IMG/VR virus record: IMGVR_UViG_3300028772_000022
Span: 1 to 48,050 of that record
Reading direction: 5' to 3' (one strand)
Length of the DNA stretch: 48,050 nucleotides
Origin: a virus
Shown here piece by piece: positions 42,109 through 48,050 of this stretch. The first letter of the stretch is position 1. Each line of letters opens with the position of its first letter. A program made the position numbers and the translations under genes. Below the pieces are notes generated by a model. It did not search any database. It was not told the origin of the DNA and was given only the letters and a program-made list of their open reading frames with translations.

Positions 42109-44037
42109 ATGGAAAATGTTGTTCAGGATTTTGATGAAAAATATCAGGTAAAAACAGAAATTGAACATATTCTTGATAAGTCTGGAATGTGGATTGGTTC
42201 AACACAAAATAATGTTATTGAATATCCTTTATTTGTACCATCAAAAAATAAAATTTGTTTAATAAAAAATACTGGACATAATTCAGGTTTACTTAAATTA
42301 ATTGATGAAGTACTATCTAATTCTGTTGATGAACATCGACGTAAAGAATCTTTATTTAAAATAACTGAAATATCTGTTCATGCAAATAATAACGGATTAG
42401 TAACAATTACTGATAACGGTGGTATACCTGTTGAAATACATAAAGCAACTGGTTTATTAATTCCTGAATTAATTTTTGGACATTTAAGAACTTCAAGTAA
42501 TTATGATGATTCTAAAGAACGTGAAGGTGTTGGAACTAATGGTTTAGGGTCTAAATTAACAAATGTTTTTTCAAAAAAATTTACAGTTGAAACTTGTGAT
42601 ACTAAAAATTCTGTTTGTATTGAATGGAAAAATAATATGCAAGAATCTAATAAAGATTTATTACATTATCATACGGGATTTAATATCATAAGAGAAAATA
42701 AACATTATACGAAAATTCAATTTCAACTTGATTTAGAAAGATTTGATCTTGAAGAACTTGGATTTTCAACTATAAGAATTTTACAACGTCGTTGTATTGA
42801 TGCAGCCGCAGCAAATCCAGGATTAACTGTTAACTTTTCAACAGATATTGCTGATGGAAAACTTGATTCAACATGGTTTTTTAATAACTTCAAAGAATAT
42901 GTTTCTTTATTTTTAGATGAAAAACAATTACCAGGAATTATTGAACATAAAAATAAAAAAGATGATATTTTTATTGTTCCTGAAAATATTGGTTTTAATC
43001 ATGGTTTTGTTAATGGTGGAATTTGTTCTCAAGGAACACATATTGATAAATTAGAAAAACAATTAACAACATCAATTTTGGAATATTGTGTTAAAAATGA
43101 AATGGAATTAATAACAACAAAAGATATATTACAACGTATATCAATTTTTGTTAATACTACTGTTATCAATCCAACATATGATTCACAAACTAAAGAAAGA
43201 TTGACAAATAAGATTGACAAATATATATTGAATTTTTCAAAAGAATTTCTTGATGGATTAAAAGATTCAGCAATAATGCAATCATTAAAGGATTTTTATG
43301 AAATTAAGTACGCTGAAGTTAAAAAGAAAGAATTAAAACAATTAAATAAATTAATTTCTTTGACAAAAACAAAAAAATTAATTACTTGTGCTTCTAAAGA
43401 TCATACTGTGAATGAATTATGGTTATTTGAAGGAAACTCAGCTTCTAACGGATTTAGAAAACATAGGAACTTATTTCAATCTGCTTATTTATTGCGAGGA
43501 AAAATTAAAAATACTTTCAATTTAAATCGTGGTCAGATTGTTGAAAATGTTGAACTTCGTGAAGTTATTGCAACTTGTGGTTTATTGTTTGGTGAACCTG
43601 CAAAAAATTTAAAGAATTTTAAATTTAATAAATTGGTGATTGCATCTGATATGGATTTTGATGGTCATCATATTTGTGGATTATTACTTGCATTTTTTGG
43701 TAAACATTTTGTTGAACTTATTAAAGCTGGAAAAATATATCGTGCTTTAAGTCCAATTATTATTGCTGATAAAAAAGGACAAGATAAAAAATACTATTAT
43801 AGTATTGATGAGTTTGAAGCAAATTCCAAAGATTTGAAGGGATGGGATATCACTTATACTAAGGGCCTGGGTGGGCTCGATGACCAAGATTATAGACAAA
43901 TGTTAAGAAATCAAAAATTGATATTATTTACAATCGAAGATATTTCAGATATTGAAGCAATAGGTGTTTGGTTTGATAAATCAACTGAACAAAGGAAACA
44001 ATTAATATTGGAAGACTCAGGAGAAAACGCAGCTTAA
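42109..44037 (+). CDS. Type II DNA topoisomerase ATPase/TOPRIM subunit (gp39/gp60-like)
   Basis: A 642-residue protein carrying both GHKL ATPase and TOPRIM domains. ATPase motifs are DEVLSNSVDEH (66-76, with Glu67 and Asn71), TDNGGIP (101-107) and GVGTNGLGSK (140-149). The QTK loop is TYDSQTKERL. TOPRIM has LFEGNSASNG (Glu441) and SDMDFDGHH (Asp514, Asp516, Asp518). In T4 these two parts are split into gp39 and gp60; here they are one uninterrupted frame. The enzyme relieves supercoiling and helps start replication. The partner that cuts and rejoins DNA (gp52-like) is not in the window. An HNH-like gene follows after 23 nt. Confidence 0.92.
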   Translation: MENVVQDFDEKYQVKTEIEHILDKSGMWIGSTQNNVIEYPLFVPSKNKICLIKNTGHNSGLLKLIDEVLSNSVDEHRRKESLFKITEISVHANNNGLVTITDNGGIPVEIHKATGLLIPELIFGHLRTSSNYDDSKEREGVGTNGLGSKLTNVFSKKFTVETCDTKNSVCIEWKNNMQESNKDLLHYHTGFNIIRENKHYTKIQFQLDLERFDLEELGFSTIRILQRRCIDAAAANPGLTVNFSTDIADGKLDSTWFFNNFKEYVSLFLDEKQLPGIIEHKNKKDDIFIVPENIGFNHGFVNGGICSQGTHIDKLEKQLTTSILEYCVKNEMELITTKDILQRISIFVNTTVINPTYDSQTKERLTNKIDKYILNFSKEFLDGLKDSAIMQSLKDFYEIKYAEVKKKELKQLNKLISLTKTKKLITCASKDHTVNELWLFEGNSASNGFRKHRNLFQSAYLLRGKIKNTFNLNRGQIVENVELREVIATCGLLFGEPAKNLKNFKFNKLVIASDMDFDGHHICGLLLAFFGKHFVELIKAGKIYRALSPIIIADKKGQDKKYYYSIDEFEANSKDLKGWDITYTKGLGGLDDQDYRQMLRNQKLILFTIEDISDIEAIGVWFDKSTEQRKQLILEDSGENAA

Positions 44038-44060
44038 TTAAAATAATTTAAATAAATAAT

Positions 44061-44669
44061 ATGTCAGTAGCTTTAACTTATTGTAATTCATTAAAACCAA
44101 CTGTTTATAAAATTGGTTATTTGGGAAAAGGATATTATGTTCCTTCTCAACCTTATTATGAAATTTGGAAACAAATGTTAAGACGTTGTTATGATTTTAA
44201 AAATCAAGAAATTAAACATCCATCATATATTGAATGTAGTGTTCATGAAAGTTGGTTAAATTATCAAAATTTTGCTGATTGGTGTAATAATAATGGTTAT
44301 AATAAAATATTATTTATTGATAAAGATATTTTATTAAAAGGAAATAAAATATATGGTCCAGATACATGTTGTTTTGTTAATAGACATTTAAATAATTTAT
44401 TTACAAAATCAAATGTAGCTAGAAACGGTTTACCTATTGGTGTAATATTAAATGGTTCAAATTTTCAAGCAAGATGTGGTTTTGTAGATTCAAATGGTAA
44501 AAAATCAAGAAAATTATTAGGTACTTATATAACTAAAATTGAAGCTTTTAAAGTTTACAAAAAAGCAAAAGAAGAATACATTAAAGAAATGGCAGATAAA
44601 TATAAATCAGAAATTTCTGAAAAAGTTTACAATGCTCTTTACTCATATGTTGTTGAAATAACAGATTAA
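44061..44669 (+). CDS. HNH/AP2-type homing-endonuclease-like protein
   Basis: A 202-residue protein. The first part has YEIWKQMLRRCYDFKN (about 33-48), then SWLNYQNFADWC and FIDKDILLKGNKIYGPDTCC, the pattern of a large phage family of HNH-like free-standing endonucleases. The C-terminal part (about 123-165), GLPIGVILNGSNFQARCGF with GTYITKIEAFKVYKKA, resembles an AP2 DNA-binding domain. It sits directly downstream of the topoisomerase gene, a classical insertion site for homing endonucleases in T4 relatives. No intron is evident, and the topoisomerase frame is intact. Activity is inferred. Confidence 0.75.
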   Translation: MSVALTYCNSLKPTVYKIGYLGKGYYVPSQPYYEIWKQMLRRCYDFKNQEIKHPSYIECSVHESWLNYQNFADWCNNNGYNKILFIDKDILLKGNKIYGPDTCCFVNRHLNNLFTKSNVARNGLPIGVILNGSNFQARCGFVDSNGKKSRKLLGTYITKIEAFKVYKKAKEEYIKEMADKYKSEISEKVYNALYSYVVEITD

Positions 44670-44683
44670 TTTAAATATTTATT

Positions 44684-44923
44684 ATGGATGATTTAAAATA
44701 TATCAAAACTAAAAAAGGTTTTATTATTATGTTTCCTGGAACATTTTCACATTCAAATTTTAAACACTTTGAACCAATTTCAGCTGGTTTTGTTTCGGTT
44801 GGAGTTAATTCTGATAAAGAAATTAGTTGTAGATGTTATGGTGAAAGCATTGGTCTGAAATTAAAACCATCAGAAGAAGATAAATTTTTAATTGAAATGC
44901 AATATTTTAATAACTTTAATTAA
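44684..44923 (+). CDS. Small hypothetical protein
   Basis: A 79-residue protein, strand-rich (FIIMFPGTFSHSNFKHFEPI, then AGFVSVGVNSDKEISCRCYG), with no family recognised. It lies 15 nt after the endonuclease gene and is the first of a series of small hypotheticals (44.7-47.4 kb) typical of T4-like accessory regions. Closest in style to small phage proteins of unknown role. Confidence 0.5.
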   Translation: MDDLKYIKTKKGFIIMFPGTFSHSNFKHFEPISAGFVSVGVNSDKEISCRCYGESIGLKLKPSEEDKFLIEMQYFNNFN

Positions 44924-44943
44924 TAAATAATAATAATAATAAT

Positions 44944-45303
44944 ATGAAACAAAAATTTATTGTTCCTAAAGAAGTTTCAAAAAATGTTCAAATAAAATTT
45001 GATAGAAATGGAGATTCATCATTAATTGGTTTTATTACTATTGATAATGAATTAAAACCTTGGATGTTTAAACTTCCAGGAGGAACTTGGTATATTTCTG
45101 AACAAAATTTCCTAACAGGAGAAATAATACTTTGGAATGGACTTAAAGATGTTCAGGATAAATATGAATATATTGTTGAAGAATGGAATAAATTTGGTAA
45201 TAATAATATTCATCTTCAAACATATTTGAATCAAAAATTTGAAGAAGGTTTAGAATTAATTAGTTGTTTCGAATTTAAATTAATATTCAAACGTAAAATA
45301 TAA
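44944..45303 (+). CDS. Hypothetical protein
   Basis: A 119-residue protein with a strand-rich core (DNELKPWMFKLPGGTWYIS) and a basic end (FKLIFKRKI). No domain recognised. It follows a short AAT-repeat stretch (about 44926-44943) upstream of its ATG, and ends 4 nt before the next gene. Confidence 0.5.
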   Translation: MKQKFIVPKEVSKNVQIKFDRNGDSSLIGFITIDNELKPWMFKLPGGTWYISEQNFLTGEIILWNGLKDVQDKYEYIVEEWNKFGNNNIHLQTYLNQKFEEGLELISCFEFKLIFKRKI

Positions 45304-45307
45304 ACAT

Positions 45308-45550
45308 ATGTCAAAAGTAAGATTAAAAATCCATAATGATGGAAAAGAAAAACATGAATCTTTTGAAGCTCGTATTTATGATGAAAATAATAATTCAATC
45401 ATTGAAGGATATGGTTATGATAAAGAAGAAGCTATTTTAAATTTACGACTTAAAATTGATGAAGAAATAGTAAAAGTTAATAAACTAAAAGATATTGATT
45501 TTGAAGATTTTGATTGGATTTCATGGGATGGAAAAATAATTGATAAATAG
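45308..45550 (+). CDS. Small hypothetical protein
   Basis: An 80-residue acidic protein with three strands and a helix (RLKIHNDGKEKHESFEARIY, then IIEGYGYDKEEAILNLRLKI). The strand-strand-strand-helix order is like a small dsRBD or HicB-type fold, but no certain match can be claimed. It ends with TAG, 7 nt before the next start. Confidence 0.5.
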   Translation: MSKVRLKIHNDGKEKHESFEARIYDENNNSIIEGYGYDKEEAILNLRLKIDEEIVKVNKLKDIDFEDFDWISWDGKIIDK

Positions 45551-45557
45551 TTTAAAT

Positions 45558-46010
45558 ATGACGAAATATGTTATTGTTGATATTGATGGAACTATTGCGG
45601 ATATTTCGCATCGTAAAAAATATGTTGAAAATGTTCTTAAAAAAGATTGGGTTAAATTCTTTGAAGGTGTTAAAGATGATAAACCTATTAAAAATATTAT
45701 TGAGTTAGTTGATATATTATCACTTGAATATAATATAGTTTTTTGTACTGGACGTGGTGAAAAATTACGTTATTTAACTGAACAATTTATTCAAAGACAA
45801 TTTGAATATATTAGTATTTCAAATTGTAAAATACTTATGCGTTCTGAAAATGATAGACGTAAAGATATTGAAGTTAAACCTGAACTTTTAAGAAAAGCCG
45901 GAATATCTAAAAATGAAGTTGCATTTATTTTGGAAGACAGGGACAGTGTGGTCAAAATGTGGAGAAAGTTAGGTTTTACATGTCTTCAAGTTTGTGATGG
46001 AAATTATTGA
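45558..46010 (+). CDS. Polynucleotide 3'-phosphatase-like HAD protein
   Basis: A 150-residue HAD-superfamily phosphatase matching the phosphatase half of T4 polynucleotide kinase. Motif I is DIDGTIAD (Asp8 and Asp10), motif II FCTGR, LRKAG provides the motif III lysine, and EDRDSVVKMWRKLGFTCLQV ends the domain with its acidic pair. The frame is open upstream to a TTG at 45540, but the ATG at 45558 gives the usual start and I chose it. The kinase half of T4 Pnk is absent, so it would remove 3' phosphates, perhaps from host-cleaved tRNA or nicked DNA, without rephosphorylating the 5' end. Stop is TGA. Confidence 0.8.
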   Translation: MTKYVIVDIDGTIADISHRKKYVENVLKKDWVKFFEGVKDDKPIKNIIELVDILSLEYNIVFCTGRGEKLRYLTEQFIQRQFEYISISNCKILMRSENDRRKDIEVKPELLRKAGISKNEVAFILEDRDSVVKMWRKLGFTCLQVCDGNY

Positions 46011-46021
46011 AATAAAATATT

Positions 46022-46162
46022 ATGATATATAATGGATGTGAAGATAAAAGATCATCAGAACAACGTAAATATGAATGGGATAAGAAAAAACAACTTGCAA
46101 ATCATAATAAAAGTTGTCAAAAAGGACATAAAAAACGTAAGGATAAAAAACATATAAAATAA
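46022..46162 (+). CDS. Very small basic protein (46 residues)
   Basis: An ATG at 46022 opens a 46-codon frame ending with TAA at 46160-46162 that overlaps the next ATG (TAATG). The product is highly basic and rich in Lys, with two Cys (NGCEDKRSSEQRKYEWDKKK, then KSCQKGHKKRKDKK). It fills what would otherwise be a 150-nt gap and the overlap supports translation. Possibly a nucleic-acid-binding peptide; no family recognised. Confidence 0.55.
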   Translation: MIYNGCEDKRSSEQRKYEWDKKKQLANHNKSCQKGHKKRKDKKHIK

Positions 46163-46608
46163 TGGCAAAATTATTTCAAACTAATTTACCGGAATGGGAA
46201 AAAATAACTGAAATTGATTTTACAGATGAATCAATTAAACAATATAATATTGATACAAGAGATTTTTGTTGTGCTACATCTAATAAAATATTTAATAATA
46301 AAAAAGCAGAATATCCATTTGAATATGAAGTTATTAAAAAATATCTTGATAGATTTTTTCATACTAATGAAGTAGTGAAAGAAATTATTAATAGATTTTA
46401 TTTACAATCAGGAGGTGAAGGACATTGGAGACAATTCAATTTAGATACAACTGATGAAAAAGCTTTATATTGGAATGCAAAATATTTGAGAATTTATCGT
46501 ACTGAAATTGGATTATGTATTTGTAATTCGCATAATAAAGCATTAAAAATTTCAACACTTATGTGTAATGTTAATCAAGAATATTTAAATTTTATTAAAG
46601 AACGATAA
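46162..46608 (+). CDS. Hypothetical protein
   Basis: A 148-residue mixed helical protein with three Cys in the middle and end (DFCCATSNKI, LCICNSHNKA). No family recognised. It overlaps the tiny basic gene upstream by one base and ends 4 nt before the next gene, so it belongs to a co-translated group of small proteins. Confidence 0.5.
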   Translation: MAKLFQTNLPEWEKITEIDFTDESIKQYNIDTRDFCCATSNKIFNNKKAEYPFEYEVIKKYLDRFFHTNEVVKEIINRFYLQSGGEGHWRQFNLDTTDEKALYWNAKYLRIYRTEIGLCICNSHNKALKISTLMCNVNQEYLNFIKER

Positions 46609-46612
46609 AATT

Positions 46613-46966
46613 ATGGAAAAACATACTTTATTTTTAAACAGTGATTTAAAAAATAAATCTAATACTGGAGAAGTAATATTCCAAAGTAATATTAATATTA
46701 TTACAGATACAAATATTTTAACTTCAAACATAGCTAAAATGATGGTTAGTAGTACTGCTTATATAAAAACCGGTATTATTTTTCCATTAGAATTACATTG
46801 GTTACCAAAACCAGATATAACTGCTTTTGAATTAGCTTGTTGTATTCCATATATTAATAATTATAATATTTTTCCTGAAGAAGTTTTTGATCAAGATGGA
46901 ACAATTTCAAAATCATTAGATTTTTTAAAACATTTTAAAATAACTAATCATAATATTGAAAAATAA
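46613..46966 (+). CDS. Hypothetical protein
   Basis: A 117-residue protein with a hydrophobic centre (YIKTGIIFPLELHWLPKPDI) and the stretch AFELACCIPYINNYNIF. No clear membrane helix or domain. It lies tightly between two other hypotheticals, with 4 and 1 nt gaps. Function unknown. Confidence 0.5.
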   Translation: MEKHTLFLNSDLKNKSNTGEVIFQSNINIITDTNILTSNIAKMMVSSTAYIKTGIIFPLELHWLPKPDITAFELACCIPYINNYNIFPEEVFDQDGTISKSLDFLKHFKITNHNIEK

Positions 46967-46967
46967 T

Positions 46968-47387
46968 ATGGAAGTATCTGGATATTGTTTTGTAAATAAA
47001 ACTACAACTACTGGTCTATCTGCAATTGAGATTGAAAAATTTGAAGGACAAATTTGTAGAGTATTTGAATTTGGAGAAGATTGTGTTTTAGTTATTGATA
47101 GAGAAGGACAAGGAATTGCTTCTTTTGATATGTGTGATATTGGATCAAGTTTTAAATGTTCTGAAACTGGTGAAGTTATATGTTCTCCTGATTTAAACGA
47201 AATGGAAAAAATGTTATATTCAACTAAATGTATGTTGAGAAAAGGTGGTTATAATTATATTATTAAAAATATGGTTATACAAGCAAGTTTACATTATGGT
47301 AAATTTAATGATAATGTGCTTTGGCAAGTTGAAAATGAAGAAAGAGCACGAAAAGAATATGAACAAAAACAGAAAACAGAAAAATAA
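46968..47387 (+). CDS. Hypothetical protein
   Basis: A 139-residue protein with a strand-rich N-terminal domain (CRVFEFGEDCVLVIDREGQG, about 25-44) and a charged helical C-terminus (ENEERARKEYEQKQKTEK). The frame is open upstream to a TTG at 46956 inside the previous gene, but the ATG at 46968 fits the usual start style. No family recognised. A short intergenic region with a TATAAATA box follows. Confidence 0.5.
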   Translation: MEVSGYCFVNKTTTTGLSAIEIEKFEGQICRVFEFGEDCVLVIDREGQGIASFDMCDIGSSFKCSETGEVICSPDLNEMEKMLYSTKCMLRKGGYNYIIKNMVIQASLHYGKFNDNVLWQVENEERARKEYEQKQKTEK

Positions 47388-47401
47388 AAATAATCATTTT
47401 G

Positions 47402-47409
47402 TATAAATA
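47402..47409 (+). promoter_or_regulatory. Candidate promoter box TATAAATA before the exonuclease gene
   Basis: TATAAATA is followed by CTATATATTTG, close to the T4 late-promoter consensus, 27 nt before the ATG at 47437. TATATTTG (47413-47420) also fits the Bacteroidota -7 element TAnnTTTG. AT richness makes each match weak on its own. Confidence 0.35.
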
Positions 47410-47436
47410 CTATATATTTGTACAAAAATAAATGAT

Positions 47437-48050
47437 ATGGATATGAAAAGAATGTTTGTTGATACTGAAACAACTGGAACTGATGCAAAATTAAATTGTA
47501 TTCATCAATTATCTGGTTGTTTAGAAATTAATGGAGTAATTGTTGAAGAATTTGATTTTAAAATAAGACCATTTGAAGGTTGTATTATTAAAAAAGAAGC
47601 ATTAGATGTTTCAGGAGTAACTGAAGAAGAAATAATGCAATATCCACCTGAAATGGAATCTTATTACGAATTTAAAAATATGCTTGCTCGTTATATTAAT
47701 GAATTTGATAAAACACAACATTGGTTTATAATTGGATATAATGTTAAATTTGATGCTGAATTTATTAATGCAATGTTCTTAAGAAATGATGATCTTTATT
47801 TTTATTCATTATGCTGGGGAAATGTTATTGATGCTATGAGTTTAGCATCAGATATGCTTGCATCAATTAGACATACAATGTCTGATTTTAAACTCAATAC
47901 TGTTGCACGTCAACTTGGAATTATTGTTGATGAAACAAAATTACATAATGCTCAATATGATATTGAAATAACTCGTGATGTTTATTATAAAGTTAAACAT
48001 CCAGATATTTATGATATTGATATTACAGAATTAATTAATGATTCAAATAT
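47437..48050 (+). CDS. DnaQ-like 3'-5' exonuclease (partial at the right edge)
   Basis: An ATG at 47437 opens a frame that continues past the window end, with 204 complete codons visible. ExoI is FVDTETTGTD (Asp9 and Glu11), ExoII IGYNVKFDAEFINAM, and ExoIII LHNAQYDIEITRDVYY (His and Asp), giving the complete DEDDh active site. This resembles DnaQ/epsilon-type proofreading exonucleases and T4 DexA-like nucleases. No polymerase domain is visible, so it is a free-standing exonuclease that could degrade host DNA or trim ends. The upstream gap has a TATAAATA box. Confidence 0.85.
   Translation, partial: MDMKRMFVDTETTGTDAKLNCIHQLSGCLEINGVIVEEFDFKIRPFEGCIIKKEALDVSGVTEEEIMQYPPEMESYYEFKNMLARYINEFDKTQHWFIIGYNVKFDAEFINAMFLRNDDLYFYSLCWGNVIDAMSLASDMLASIRHTMSDFKLNTVARQLGIIVDETKLHNAQYDIEITRDVYYKVKHPDIYDIDITELINDSN

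Noticed and set aside
1-48050. Stop-codon reassignment as in some crAss-like phages
   Set aside because: TAA, TAG (34198, 45548) and TGA (21017, 37839, 46008) all end genes at sensible positions, and no gene needs read-through.
1-48050. tRNA genes, CRISPR arrays, insertion sequences or an integrase
   Set aside because: No cloverleaf with CCA-type end, spaced direct repeats, transposase or integrase motif was found by reading; all gaps longer than 100 nt are accounted for by promoters, terminators or A/T-rich leaders.

Overview
The window looks like one contiguous piece of a large, very AT-rich (roughly a quarter G+C by eye), contractile-tailed, T4-like phage genome. Recognisable T4-type parts are: an OB-fold baseplate spike (gp5-like), a baseplate wedge protein (gp6-like), large terminase (gp17-like), ssDNA-binding protein (gp32-like), UvsW-like helicase, clamp-loader ATPase (gp44-like), RNase H/flap nuclease, a type II topoisomerase ATPase/TOPRIM subunit (gp39/gp60-like), a dNMP-kinase-like P-loop protein, a polynucleotide phosphatase and a DnaQ-type exonuclease. 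Several things point to a Bacteroidota host: FISUMP (Fibrobacter succinogenes major paralogous) domains in virion proteins, almost no Shine-Dalgarno sequences with A/T-rich start contexts instead, a DUF6549-like membrane protein, and extreme AT content. TAA, TAG and TGA all act as stops, so there is no sign of stop-codon reassignment. No tRNA, CRISPR array or integrase is visible.

Layout. Positions 1-9561 are all on the minus strand. Read from 9561 downward they encode a tail/baseplate protein, the spike, a 1265-residue fibre-like protein with two FISUMP domains, a DUF6527-like zinc protein, a RuvC-like resolvase, two small proteins, three small membrane proteins (holin candidates) and a truncated gene at the left edge. 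A 108-bp divergent intergenic region (9562-9669) carries a TATAAATA box on each strand and separates this block from the plus-strand genes. Positions 9670-21384 hold further structural genes: wedge and baseplate proteins, two large fibres (the second with an S74 self-cleaving chaperone), a FISUMP protein, a GH108 endolysin and a small lipoprotein. Positions 21.4-48 kb are plus-strand replication, packaging and accessory genes with many short hypotheticals.

Regulation. Six intergenic sites between 21.4 and 42.1 kb carry a (T/A)AGGATATA(T/A) motif 34-87 nt before a start codon. They precede a 151-residue gene, the SSB, a 528-residue protein, the clamp loader, an 867-residue repeat protein and the topoisomerase. 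No intergenic copy was found in the structural blocks. This looks like a phage-specific promoter class used for non-structural genes, separate from the T4-late-like TATAAATA boxes near structural genes. Strong hairpin terminators follow the SSB, the 528-residue protein, a 167-residue gene and a 115-residue gene, and one lies on the minus strand at 181-213.

The most unusual accessory region is 37.6-42.0 kb. A DUF551-like protein, a papain-like Cys-His-Asp protein and an ADP-ribosyltransferase-like protein lie almost end to end, followed by an acidic 867-residue protein with an internal duplication. I infer a host-takeover or injected-effector module, but this is not proven by the sequence.
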